Shown in pieces: positions 31,421 to 41,487 of a DNA stretch of 64,000 bases; the first letter of the stretch is position 1; each line of letters begins with the position of its first letter. The stretch spans positions 166,741 through 230,740 of the forward strand of contig VMSX01000030.1 of NCBI GenBank assembly GCA_013791905.1, read 5' to 3'. A model generated the notes under the pieces. That model was not told the DNA's origin, ran no database searches, and worked only from the letters and a program-made list of their open reading frames with translations. The translations under genes and the position numbers were made by a program. The DNA is from Rhodocyclaceae bacterium (GTDB lineage Bacteria; Pseudomonadota; Gammaproteobacteria; Burkholderiales; Rhodocyclaceae).

Positions 31421-34400
31421 GGCAGATCTCCCTTGGCTTGCGATGAGACGCCGGCCAGCGCGGCAATTCCCACGAGGGGAACGCCGATCCAGTCGGGTCG
31501 ATTGTCCATTTCGTAACGCAGTTCGTAAAAGGCCTTCTCCAGCTCGAACAGGTCAATGAGGCTTTTCGCCGCCGCGAATTCCGCAGCGTCGGCATACAGG
31601 CCGCCATCCACGGCAACCTGACCGTAGGTTTGCAGGAAGCCTTCGCGCATGCTGCGTTCCCATTGGCGCGCCGAGATCGCCAGCCGCTCGAAGTCGGCTC
31701 CGGTTGCAGCACTCTGGTGCAAAGCGGCGTGGCGGGCATAGTCGAACGAGCGCAGCATGCCAGCGACATCGCGCAATGCACTGTGCTTGGCGCGGCGCTC
31801 TGCAAGCGTGCGCTTTGGCTCGCCTTCGAAATCAATCAGCAGGAAATCATCATGGCAAATCAGCACCTGACCGAGGTGAAGATCGCCATGCAGGCGCGTC
31901 TTCACACCGGGGGGCGGCGAATGTGCGGCCCGATTGATGGCCGTGACCAGCGCGGGAAGCGCCTCGACAATCCGCGCCCCCAGTTCGGCCAGCGGTTTTT
32001 CCCAGGCCGCGGCGCGTTGCGTCATTGTCTCCAGCGTGCCACGGCACTCGTCTTCCACGGCGGCGACCCAACTCGTCAGATCAAGGGGCTGAATCGGCTC
32101 GGGATCGAATGCCGGATCGCCGGTGGGGCGCGCCAGGGCGATATGAAGTTGGGCAATCCGGCGTGCCAGCACCTGCATGCGCTCGACCAGTGGCCCGGCA
32201 TCATCGTGGGTTTCGTCGCCAATGGCGCCGCTGGAATCCAGCAGGCGGGCGAACTGGCCAACCGTATGGCTCCACGCGTCACCCTGGTTGGTCACCTGTT
32301 CTTGCAGCAATGCCAGGGTATATATCGCACCGTTTGCCGCGTGGAAGTCGACGCTGCCCGCGACCGGCACACAGTGCTTGAAACCGACCGCATCGGTGAG
32401 GAATCGTCCCATCTCGAGTTCGGGGCTGATGCCGTCGTGCAGGTGGCGGTAAGCCTTGAGGAAGAGCCGGTCGCCCAGCAGACTGACCGAGTTGCTGCTG
32501 GCGGTCAGCCGCGTCAGGGGCGTCGCATTCTTGAGGGTGTCACCGACAATCTTGACGAAGGAGTCGCTTGGTGAAAAGCGCAGTGTGCCGCCTTCCGCTT
32601 TCAGCTCACGCTTCGCGCCGATGGCATTGACCATGGCGCGACAAAAATCCTCGTCGGCCATGGCGTCGGCCAGCACGCCGGTATTGGCCTGCTGGCGCAC
32701 CTTGGCGATCGCCACGGCGGAAAGCGCATGTGTTCTTTCGCTTTCCGATTCCTCAAGCGAGAGCGCCAGCGGGACGAAATAGCGCGCCGGTTTGGCAGCC
32801 CCGTGGATATCCACCAGCGCCATGAGCCATTGTGTCTCGCCGGCCTGCAGCATGGCGTATTCGGCAATTGCCGCGTGCTGCAGCGGCTCGGTTTTTGCGG
32901 CGTACCAGCGTTGCCTCAACAGGAAGCGCGGCAGGATCTGACTTTCCAGTTGGGCGCGGGTCTTTTCCGCCATGGCGATGCGCCAGGGCACGACACGGTT
33001 GCGAAAGAAGCTGTTCCATTCATCGAACAGCACCACCACGGCCAGATCTTCGACCGGGGTGCGGTCGGTATGCCATTCCGGTGGCTCGGTGTCCAACGAA
33101 AGCCGGAACCAGAAAAAACCATAGGCCATCAGGGTCAGGAAATAGGGCTCTTTGCCAATCGGCGGAAAGGCGCTGCGCCCGGTCATTTCGACTGGAACGC
33201 GCCCCTTGTAGGCGCCCAGATCGAGCTCCACGGATTGGGCCACTCGACTGACGTTGGCGACGCAGAGGATGACTTCGCCCTGATACTCGCGCAGATAGGC
33301 CAGGATCTTGCGGTTGCCCGGGTGCATCATGGTCACGCTGCCGCGCCCGAAGGCTTGTGTGGTTGCGCGAATCGCCAGCAGATGCCGGGTCCAGGACAGC
33401 AGCGACGAAGGTTCGCGCGCTTGCGCCTCGACATTGACCGCCTCGAAGCCATAGATCGGGTCTTGTATCGGCGGCAGGTAAAGGCGCTGCGGGTCGGCAC
33501 GGGAAAAGCCGCCATTGCGGTCCGTGCTCCATTGCATCGGGGTGCGTACGCCATCGCGGTCGCCGAGAAAAATGTTGTCGCCCATGCCTATTTCGTCGCC
33601 GTAGTACAGCACCGGCGTGCCAAGCATGGAGAGCAGCATGCTGTTCATCAGCTTGATGCGGTCGGGATTGTTTTCGAGCAACGGAGCGAGCCGGCGGCGA
33701 ATGCCGATATTGATTCGCGCGCGTGACTCGGCGGCATACATGTTGTACATGTAATCGCGTTCTTTGCTGGTCACCATTTCCAGCGTCAACTCGTCGTGAT
33801 TGCGCAGAAACACCGCCCACTGGCAGTTCGCCGGAATGTCCGGTGTCTGGGCGAGGATCTCCACCACCGGATGGCGATCTTCCTGGGCGATGGCCATATA
33901 CAGGCGCGGCATGAGGGGAAAGTGGTAGGCCATCTGGCATTCATCACCGTCGCCGAAATACTCGTGCACGTCTTCGGGCCACATGTTGGCCTCGGCCAGC
34001 AATAGGCGACCTGGATATTTCGCTTCCAGGCGGCGGCGTATCTCCTTGATGACATCGTGGGTCTCGCGCAGATTTTCGTTGCTGGTGCCGTCGCGCTCGA
34101 TCAGGTAGGGAATTGCATCGAGCCGAAAACCATCCACGCCCATTTCCAGCCAGAACTCCATGGTGTTCAAGACCGCCTGCAGTACCGCCGGATTGTCAAA
34201 GTTCAAGTCGGGCTGGTGGCTGAAAAAGCGGTGCCAGAAATACTGCTGCGCGACCTCGTCCCAGGTCCAGTTGGATTTCTCCGTGTCGGTGAAAATAATG
34301 CGCGTACCGGAATATTTCTTCGGGTCGTCGCTCCAGACATAGAAGTTGCGCTCCGGCGAATCCTTCGGCGCGCTGCGCGCGGCCTGGAACCAGGGGTGCT

Positions 34401-34782
34401 GGTCCGAGGTATGGTTGACCACCAGTTCGGTGATGACGCGCAGCTTGCGCCGGTGCGCTTCATTGACGAAGGCACGGAAGTCGTCGAGCGTGCCGTATGA
34501 CGGATGCACGTTCTCGTAATCCGCTACGTCGTAGCCGTCGTCGCGCTGCGGCGAAGGGTAGAAGGGCAGCAGCCAGATGGTATTGACGCCGAGCGACTGG
34601 ACATGATCGAGTCGCTCGGTCAGGCCGCGAAAATCGCCGATGCCGTCGCCGTTGCCGTCGGCATAGGCCTTGATGTGCAGTTCATAAATGACCGCATCCT
34701 TGTACCAGAGGGTGTCGCCTTCCAGGTCGGCGGCTATCGCCGTCGCGGTGCCGAGGGCCGTGTCAGTCTGAATATGCATCAT
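31417..34782 (-). CDS. trehalose synthase-maltokinase fusion (TreS-Mak), copy B
   Basis: A 1121-residue paralogue of the fusion at 27.2-30.6 kb with the same domain order. The TreS part keeps WYKDAVIYELHIKAYADGNG, VITELVVNHTSDQHPWFQ, VDGFRLDAIPYLIERDGTSN, LLLAEANMWPEDV and VFLRNHDELTLEMV. The maltokinase part keeps RLHGDLHLGQVLICHDDF and LIDFEGEPKRTLAERRAKHS. The TreS halves are close by eye, while the linkers and kinase halves have diverged more. All catalytic blocks are present, so both copies should be active. It lies 9 bp after glgE and overlaps the CmpX-like gene. Start Met 34782 or 34779. Confidence 0.95.
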   Translation of the reverse strand: MMHIQTDTALGTATAIAADLEGDTLWYKDAVIYELHIKAYADGNGDGIGDFRGLTERLDHVQSLGVNTIWLLPFYPSPQRDDGYDVADYENVHPSYGTLDDFRAFVNEAHRRKLRVITELVVNHTSDQHPWFQAARSAPKDSPERNFYVWSDDPKKYSGTRIIFTDTEKSNWTWDEVAQQYFWHRFFSHQPDLNFDNPAVLQAVLNTMEFWLEMGVDGFRLDAIPYLIERDGTSNENLRETHDVIKEIRRRLEAKYPGRLLLAEANMWPEDVHEYFGDGDECQMAYHFPLMPRLYMAIAQEDRHPVVEILAQTPDIPANCQWAVFLRNHDELTLEMVTSKERDYMYNMYAAESRARINIGIRRRLAPLLENNPDRIKLMNSMLLSMLGTPVLYYGDEIGMGDNIFLGDRDGVRTPMQWSTDRNGGFSRADPQRLYLPPIQDPIYGFEAVNVEAQAREPSSLLSWTRHLLAIRATTQAFGRGSVTMMHPGNRKILAYLREYQGEVILCVANVSRVAQSVELDLGAYKGRVPVEMTGRSAFPPIGKEPYFLTLMAYGFFWFRLSLDTEPPEWHTDRTPVEDLAVVVLFDEWNSFFRNRVVPWRIAMAEKTRAQLESQILPRFLLRQRWYAAKTEPLQHAAIAEYAMLQAGETQWLMALVDIHGAAKPARYFVPLALSLEESESERTHALSAVAIAKVRQQANTGVLADAMADEDFCRAMVNAIGAKRELKAEGGTLRFSPSDSFVKIVGDTLKNATPLTRLTASSNSVSLLGDRLFLKAYRHLHDGISPELEMGRFLTDAVGFKHCVPVAGSVDFHAANGAIYTLALLQEQVTNQGDAWSHTVGQFARLLDSSGAIGDETHDDAGPLVERMQVLARRIAQLHIALARPTGDPAFDPEPIQPLDLTSWVAAVEDECRGTLETMTQRAAAWEKPLAELGARIVEALPALVTAINRAAHSPPPGVKTRLHGDLHLGQVLICHDDFLLIDFEGEPKRTLAERRAKHSALRDVAGMLRSFDYARHAALHQSAATGADFERLAISARQWERSMREGFLQTYGQVAVDGGLYADAAEFAAAKSLIDLFELEKAFYELRYEMDNRPDWIGVPLVGIAALAGVSSQAKGDLP

Positions 34783-34791
34783 GCGCCTTGC

Positions 34792-36780
34792 TTAAAGGAA
34801 ATAGTCGAAGTCGCGTTCGCTGCGCAGGCGGCGCCGCAAGCGCAGGATATGCACCGGCGAGGATTGCGGGTCGAGACGGACAAAATTGCGTTCTCCCTGC
34901 CAGAGGAAGCGGGCGCCCGAGAGCAAATCGTGCGCCTGATAGGGCGCATCAGCCGGAACACCCAGCTTGTCCAGCGGCAGTTCGATCCAGCCGGCCTGGA
35001 CGTTATGCGGGTCCAGGTTGGCAACCATGACCAGGGTGTCGTCCTCGGTTGTCTTGCTGTAGCAAAGCATGAGGGGGTTGTCGATGGTGTGAAAGCGCAG
35101 GTTCCAGTCCGATTGCAGGGCCGGGTTTTCGCGGCGGATGCGGTTGAGGCGCGTGATGAAACCGCGCAGGCTGTCGGGCCGGTCGATATCCCAGTGGCGC
35201 AACTGATATTTCTCCGAATCGAGGTATTCCTCGCCACCCGGATCGCGTGGCTCATGCTCCATCAACTCGTAGGCCGGGCCGTAGATGCCGTAGCTGGCGC
35301 CCAGCGTTGCCGCCAGTGCCACGCGCAGCAGAAAAGCGGGGCGACCGCCATATTGCAGAAACTCGGGCAGGATGTCCGGGGTGTTGGGCCAGAGGTTGGG
35401 CCGGAAATACTCGCGCGAATCGTGACGGGCGAGTTCGGTGAAGTACTCCATCAGTTCCTGCTGCGTATTCCGCCAGGTGAAATAGGTGTAGGACTGCGTG
35501 AAGCCGAGTTTTGCCAGCCGGTGCATGATTCTCGGCCGGGTAAACGCCTCGGCGAGGAAGATGATTTCCGGGTGTTCGGCCTTGATGGCACCGATCAGCC
35601 ACTCCCAGAAGGGGAAGGGTTTGGTATGGGGGTTGTCCACGCGAAAAATGCGCACACCCTCGCCGATCCAGTGATCGACCACATCCTTCAATTCGTTCCA
35701 CAGCGCCTGCCAGTCTTCGCACTCGAAATCGAAAGGGTAGATGTCCTGGTATTTCTTCGGCGGGTTCTCGGCATACTGGATGCTGCCGTCGGGACGATGG
35801 CGGAACCATTCGGGGTGCTGCTTCACATAGGGATGGTCAGGCGAGCACTGGAAGGCGATGTCCAGGGCGACTTCCATGCCCTGCGCGCGGGATTCCTTGA
35901 CCAGCCGGCGAAAATCTGCGGCGCTGCCGAGTTGGGGATGAATGTCGTGGTGACCGCCTTCGCTTGCACCAATCGCCCATGGACTGCCATGGTCGTCCGG
36001 TCCGGCGGTGAGGCTGTTGTTGGGTCCCTTGCGAAAGGCGCGGCCGATGGGATGAATCGGTGGCAGGTAGAGCACGTCGAAGCCCATGGCGGCAATGTCG
36101 GGCAGTCGTTCGATGACGCCGGCAAAGTTGCCGTGGGTCGCTTCATCCGTGGAGCAGGAGCGGGGGAACAGCTCATACCAGGCAGAGAAGCGACCGCGTA
36201 TCGGGTCGACGGTGACTTCCAGCACGCGGTGGTATTCGGTGACGAAAAGCCGTTCCGCATGTGCGGCCATGAGCGCGGCCAGGCTTTCGTTCTGCGCCAA
36301 TAGACGTCCGGCTTCCGGCGTAGCGGCCTGCAGTTTGGCTGCCCAGTCTTTGAGTGCCAGTGCGGTAGCGCCGTCGGTGCGTTGCGCCGTGGCTTTGATC
36401 AGTGTGATGCCGACCAGCAAGGCGACGCTGATGTCGGCTGGCTCCTGCCGGCGGGCCAGATCGTGGCGCCAGGTGAGGAAACGATCCACCCAGGCGATGA
36501 CGGTGTAGCCATGCCGGCCCAGCGTCGTGACGTTGAAGTGACCCTGCCAGCGATCGTTGCCGAGCGGCACCATGGCGACTTCTTCCCAGGCTGGCGTGCC
36601 GGCTGGCCGATGCAGCAACAGGCAGCGCAACTGGTCATGGCCGTCGGTAAAGACATCTGCCTCGACAATGACTTCCTCGCCTTCGGTGCGTTTGATCGGG
36701 AAACTGCCGCCATCGACCTCGGGGCGGACCCGTTCGATCATGGCGCGGGAACGGCTGGTGCGGGAAAGCGTGTCTGTCAT
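34792..36780 (-). CDS. glgE: alpha-1,4-glucan:maltose-1-phosphate maltosyltransferase
   Basis: Transfers maltosyl units from maltose-1-phosphate to alpha-1,4-glucan, releasing phosphate. The 662-residue GH13_3 enzyme opens with RVRPEVDGGSFPIKRTEGEE and a beta domain, a helical dimer domain, then the barrel: YLPPIHPIGRAFRKGPNNSL, MEVALDIAFQCSPDHPYVKQ, VRIFRVDNPHTKPFPFWEWL with the nucleophile Asp (about 380), and EIIFLAEAFTRPRIMHRLAK with the acid (about 410). It keeps the GlgE-type asparagine and histidine after the nucleophile. The glgB stop shares one base with its start. Together with the two TreS-Mak fusions it makes the GlgE pathway complete. Confidence 0.96.
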   Translation of the reverse strand: MTDTLSRTSRSRAMIERVRPEVDGGSFPIKRTEGEEVIVEADVFTDGHDQLRCLLLHRPAGTPAWEEVAMVPLGNDRWQGHFNVTTLGRHGYTVIAWVDRFLTWRHDLARRQEPADISVALLVGITLIKATAQRTDGATALALKDWAAKLQAATPEAGRLLAQNESLAALMAAHAERLFVTEYHRVLEVTVDPIRGRFSAWYELFPRSCSTDEATHGNFAGVIERLPDIAAMGFDVLYLPPIHPIGRAFRKGPNNSLTAGPDDHGSPWAIGASEGGHHDIHPQLGSAADFRRLVKESRAQGMEVALDIAFQCSPDHPYVKQHPEWFRHRPDGSIQYAENPPKKYQDIYPFDFECEDWQALWNELKDVVDHWIGEGVRIFRVDNPHTKPFPFWEWLIGAIKAEHPEIIFLAEAFTRPRIMHRLAKLGFTQSYTYFTWRNTQQELMEYFTELARHDSREYFRPNLWPNTPDILPEFLQYGGRPAFLLRVALAATLGASYGIYGPAYELMEHEPRDPGGEEYLDSEKYQLRHWDIDRPDSLRGFITRLNRIRRENPALQSDWNLRFHTIDNPLMLCYSKTTEDDTLVMVANLDPHNVQAGWIELPLDKLGVPADAPYQAHDLLSGARFLWQGERNFVRLDPQSSPVHILRLRRRLRSERDFDYFL

Positions 36781-38738
36781 TATGGCGTTCCTCCGTTTCC
36801 GGCAGCCGGTTTCAGATACATCACGCTCAAGGGTGGCAGGATGAGCGAAAGGGAATGATAGTGTCCTTGCGCCGCAACCGGTGAGGCTTCAACGCCGCCC
36901 AGATTGCCGATGCCGCTGCCGCCGTACAGGCTGACGTCGCTGTTGAGGATCTCCTGCCAGTAACCACCGCGTGAGACGCCGACGATGTAGTTATGTCGAA
37001 CCACCGGCGTGAAGTTGCAAACAACCAGCACGCTGTCCTCGGGTCGGTGGCCATGCCGCATGAAGGTGATCACGCTTTCTTCCCAGTCGCGGAAATCTAC
37101 CCAGCTGAAGCCGTCGCCGGAAAAATCCTTCTCGTAAAGCGCGGGTTCATTGCGGTAGCAGCGGTTCAGGTCGCTCATCCAGCGTTGCAGGCCGGCGTGC
37201 AGCGGGTATTCCAGGACATGCCATTCCAAGCTTTCATCGTGCTGCCATTCGCGGCGCTGCCCGAACTCCCCGCCCATGAACAAGAGGTTCTTGCCGGGAT
37301 GCGCCCACATGTGCCCGTAGAGCAGGCGCAGGTTGGCAAACTGCTGCCATTCGTCGCCCGGCATCTTGCCGATCAGCGAGCCCTTGCCGTGCACCACCTC
37401 GTCGTGCGACAACGGCAGGACGAAGTTTTCAGTGAAGGCATACCAGATGCTGAAAGTGAGTTTGTCGTGGTTGAACTTGCGGAACACCGGATCCAGCTGG
37501 TAGTATTTCAAGGTGTCGTGCATCCAGCCCATGTTCCATTTCATGCCGAAGCCCAGCCCGCCGGCATAGGTCGGGCGCGAGACCATCGGCCAGGCGGTGG
37601 ATTCCTCGGCGATCGTCAGCGTGTCGGGATGGTCGCGATAGACTGCCTCGTTGAGAGTGCGCAGGAACTGCATGGCGGCAAGGTTTTCGCGCCCGCCATG
37701 TTCATTGGGAATCCATTCACCTTCCTTGCGACCGTAGTCGAGGTAGAGCATCGAGGCAACGCCGTCGACGCGCAGCCCGTCGATATGGTACTTGTCGAGC
37801 CAGAACAGGGCACTGGATATCAGGAAGGCGCGCACTTCGTTGCGGCCATAGTTGAAGATGGCGCTTTTCCACTCGGGATGGAAACCCTGGCGCGGGTCGG
37901 CGTGCTCATACAGGTGGGTGCCGTCAAAGTAGGCTAGCCCGTGTTCGTCGCTGGGAAAGTGCGATGGGACCCAGTCGAGAATCACGCCGATGCCGGCCTG
38001 ATGCAGATGGTCGACCAGGGCCATGAAATCCTGCGGCGTGCCCTGGCGCGAAGTCGGGGCAAAGTATCCCGTCGTCTGGTAACCCCAGGAGCCGAAGAAC
38101 GGATGTTCCGTGACGGGCATCAGCTCGACGTGCGTGAAGCCCAGTTCGCGCACATGGTCCGCCAGAAGCGGGGCGATTTCCCGGTAGCTGAGGGACCGAT
38201 TGTCTTCTTCGGGCACCCGGCGCCATGAGCCCAGATGCACTTCATATATCGACATCGGCGCATCGAGCGCGTTGGCGGCCTTGCGCCGCGCCATCCATTC
38301 TGCATCATTCCAGGTGTACGCCAGATCCCAGACGCGCGAACCTGTGCGTGGCGGCAGTTCGCTGAACAGGCCACAGGGATCGGCCTTGTCAACCTGGTGG
38401 TTTCCCTCGCGCGAGGTGATGTGATACTTGTAGCACTCGCCGTTGCCGATCTCCGGCACGAAGCCTTCCCAGACACCGGAGCCATCCGCGCGTGCTTTCA
38501 ATGGCTGGGAGGCCTTGTCCCAGCCATTGAAATCGCCGATCACCGTTACTGCGGCGGCATTCGGCGCCCAGACGGCGAAATGCACGCCCTGCTGGCCGTC
38601 GCGGTGAATGAGGTGGGCGCCCAGTTTTTCGGCAAGCCGGGCATGGGTGCCTTCCTTGAAGAGGAATATGTCGTGTTCGCTTAGCGGGTTGGGGGTGACT
38701 TGCTGGCCGTCTGTCTGTTGCGTGGCGGTCTTTATCAT
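36780..38738 (-). CDS. glgB: 1,4-alpha-glucan branching enzyme, operon copy
   Basis: Introduces alpha-1,6 branches into glucan. The 652-residue protein has one N-terminal CBM48 ([20 protein letters not shown]) and a GH13_9 barrel: [40 protein letters not shown] (nucleophile), [20 protein letters not shown] (acid), [20 protein letters not shown]. It lacks the extra N1 module of the 728-residue E. coli form, like many GlgB proteins paired with GlgE. It lies 18 bp after mscS and directly before glgE. A second branching enzyme is at 60.6-62.5 kb. Confidence 0.96.
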   Translation of the reverse strand: MIKTATQQTDGQQVTPNPLSEHDIFLFKEGTHARLAEKLGAHLIHRDGQQGVHFAVWAPNAAAVTVIGDFNGWDKASQPLKARADGSGVWEGFVPEIGNGECYKYHITSREGNHQVDKADPCGLFSELPPRTGSRVWDLAYTWNDAEWMARRKAANALDAPMSIYEVHLGSWRRVPEEDNRSLSYREIAPLLADHVRELGFTHVELMPVTEHPFFGSWGYQTTGYFAPTSRQGTPQDFMALVDHLHQAGIGVILDWVPSHFPSDEHGLAYFDGTHLYEHADPRQGFHPEWKSAIFNYGRNEVRAFLISSALFWLDKYHIDGLRVDGVASMLYLDYGRKEGEWIPNEHGGRENLAAMQFLRTLNEAVYRDHPDTLTIAEESTAWPMVSRPTYAGGLGFGMKWNMGWMHDTLKYYQLDPVFRKFNHDKLTFSIWYAFTENFVLPLSHDEVVHGKGSLIGKMPGDEWQQFANLRLLYGHMWAHPGKNLLFMGGEFGQRREWQHDESLEWHVLEYPLHAGLQRWMSDLNRCYRNEPALYEKDFSGDGFSWVDFRDWEESVITFMRHGHRPEDSVLVVCNFTPVVRHNYIVGVSRGGYWQEILNSDVSLYGGSGIGNLGGVEASPVAAQGHYHSLSLILPPLSVMYLKPAAGNGGTP

Positions 38739-38756
38739 GGGGATCTCCGTGGCGGG

Positions 38757-39680
38757 TTATTCGAGTTTGTCGGCGAATGCGTTGGCGCTACCGGCAAGTT
38801 TCAGGGGGAACGGTGGGGCAGCGCCATCCTTGGCCTGCCCGGCATAGAGGGTGAGGTGCGGGAACGGAATTTCGATGCCGGCGGCGTCGAAGGCTGCCTT
38901 CAGGCGTTTGAGGTATTCGCGGCGCACATTCCATTGCTCGATCGGCATCACTTTGAAACGGCAGCGCAGGATCACCGCCGAATCGGCCCACTTCTCGACA
39001 CCGACCATTTCGATGTCCTCAATGATCTTGACGCCGAAGACTGGATCAGCGCGCAGCTCATCGCCAACGCGGCGCATGACTGCCAGTGCCTGATCGACGT
39101 TTTCACGGTACGCCACACCCACATCCACCACCGCAAAAGCGAAGCCGCGCGTCATGTTGGTGACCGTGGTAATGCTGCCGTTGGGGACAAAATGGACATT
39201 GCCGTCGTAATCGCGCATCCGGACGTAGCGCAAGGTGATTTCCTCGACCACACCGGCCTTGCCGCCCGCCTGGATCACGTCGCCCTGACGCATCTGATTT
39301 TCGAGCAGGATGAAAAATCCGGTGAAGTAGTCCTTGATCAGGCTCTGCGCACCGAAGCCGACCGCCACGCCGACCACCCCGGCGGCGCCCAGCAGCGGCG
39401 CCACGGAAATGCCCAGTTCGCCGAGGATCAGGATGCCGGTGAGGAGGGATATGACGACCGAAGCGGTATAGCGGAACACCCGGCCCAGCGTGGCAATCCG
39501 CTTGACCTCTTCGGCGTCTGCGAGGTTGCGCGAAACGTAAATGCGAAAGCTGATTATCAGCTTGTGGGAGAAAACCACACCCACCCACGCCAGAGCGAGG
39601 ATCAGGACAATCCGCAGTCCCGATGCCATAGCCGGCGTAAGCTGTTGAAAAACAGAAGAAATATGATCGAATACGGCCAT
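38757..39680 (-). CDS. MscS-family mechanosensitive channel
   Basis: A 307-residue small-conductance mechanosensitive channel protein that releases solutes on hypo-osmotic shock. Three N-terminal hydrophobic helices are followed by the glycine/alanine-rich pore helix LLGAAGVVGVAVGFGAQSLI (about residue 90), FILLENQMRQGDVIQAGGK, and the MscS beta domain (VEEITLRYVRMRDYDGNVHF, then VPNGSITTVTNMTRG). ATG 39680 is chosen because the longer reading frame runs backwards through the promoter region and the divergent MarR-type gene. It is the first gene of the long glucan/trehalose unit, 18 bp before glgB. Confidence 0.94.
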   Translation of the reverse strand: MAVFDHISSVFQQLTPAMASGLRIVLILALAWVGVVFSHKLIISFRIYVSRNLADAEEVKRIATLGRVFRYTASVVISLLTGILILGELGISVAPLLGAAGVVGVAVGFGAQSLIKDYFTGFFILLENQMRQGDVIQAGGKAGVVEEITLRYVRMRDYDGNVHFVPNGSITTVTNMTRGFAFAVVDVGVAYRENVDQALAVMRRVGDELRADPVFGVKIIEDIEMVGVEKWADSAVILRCRFKVMPIEQWNVRREYLKRLKAAFDAAGIEIPFPHLTLYAGQAKDGAAPPFPLKLAGSANAFADKLE

Positions 39681-39801
39681 GTCCACCCTAGTCTCTGTGT
39701 TGAGGCAATGAGCCAAGAATGCACTTGACTGTGTAATATTATTAGGCAAAACATTATTGCACAAATATAATACACTGGCAAGCCTGCAGAGGATCAAAGC
39801 A
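39681..39801. promoter_or_regulatory. divergent promoter region, mscS-glycogen unit / marR-type gene
   Basis: A 121-bp AT-rich gap between divergent genes. An imperfect inverted repeat spans 39731-39775 (GTGTAATATT opposite AATATAATACAC), a plausible site for the MarR-type protein. Minus strand: TTGTGC, 17 bp, TAATAT fits a promoter for mscS. Plus strand: TATAAT at 39766-39771 fits a -10 for the regulator gene. AGAGGA at 39788-39793 is the regulator's ribosome binding site. Any transcript of the 25-kb unit would start here. Confidence 0.5.
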
Positions 39802-40347
39802 ATGACAAGTGAAAGTAAGTATGGCAGCGAAAAGGCGCCGCGCAAGGCGGCCAGCGGCGATCTGGCCAGCGGCGCGCGAATGAAACAGGATATCCCGGAC
39901 GAGGCGTTCAGCAAGTTGCTGCAGCTGGTGCGCACGGTGCAGACCGGCATGCAGAGCATTGACGGCAGCTTCGGCTTGAGCGGTTCGCAGTTGTGGGCCT
40001 TATGGCAGATTTCAGCAGAGCCCGGGTTGCGTGTCACTGCATTGGCCAAGGCACTGCACATCCAGCCCTCGACCGCCAGCAACCTCCTCGACAAGCTCGA
40101 AACACGCGGGCTGGTCCGCCGTGAGCGGCTGGATAGCGATTCGCGTGTGGTGCGTCTGTTCCTCACCGACCAGGGCGTCGACCTGGTCGGCAAGATTCCC
40201 GGCCCGATGCGGGGGCGGCTGCGTCAGACCTTGCAGCGGGTTCCCGTGGCCACGCTGCAAGGCCTCGTCGTGGGATTGTCTACAGTTCTGGAACTGATGG
40301 GCGAAACCCCGGCCTCCGCTGACCAGGAGGTCAGCGGAGGCTCCTGA
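39802..40347 (+). CDS. MarR-family transcriptional regulator
   Basis: A 181-residue winged-helix regulator. The core is LSGSQLWALWQISAEPGLRV, TALAKALHIQPSTASNLLDK (recognition helix, about residues 78-97), LETRGLVRRERLDSDSRVVR (wing) and LFLTDQGVDLVGKIPGP. The N-terminal 40 residues are charged and probably disordered. ATG 39802 follows AGAGGA at good spacing; a frame extending upstream to 39757 has no such site. MarR proteins usually repress their own and neighbouring genes until a small ligand or oxidation releases them. Its position divergent from mscS-glgB makes that unit a candidate target. Confidence 0.9.
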   Translation: MTSESKYGSEKAPRKAASGDLASGARMKQDIPDEAFSKLLQLVRTVQTGMQSIDGSFGLSGSQLWALWQISAEPGLRVTALAKALHIQPSTASNLLDKLETRGLVRRERLDSDSRVVRLFLTDQGVDLVGKIPGPMRGRLRQTLQRVPVATLQGLVVGLSTVLELMGETPASADQEVSGGS

Positions 40348-40356
40348 CCAAGCAGG

Positions 40357-41475
<1,119 letters not shown>

Positions 41476-41487
41476 TCAGACGGAAAC

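Noticed and set aside
34504-36303. 599-codon plus-strand frame opposite glgE
   Set aside because: Shadow of GlgE and the start of treS-mak; no recognisable protein.
39681-40193. N-terminal extension of the MscS frame to 40193
   Set aside because: It would read backwards through the promoter and the MarR-type gene; ATG 39680 gives the normal MscS start.
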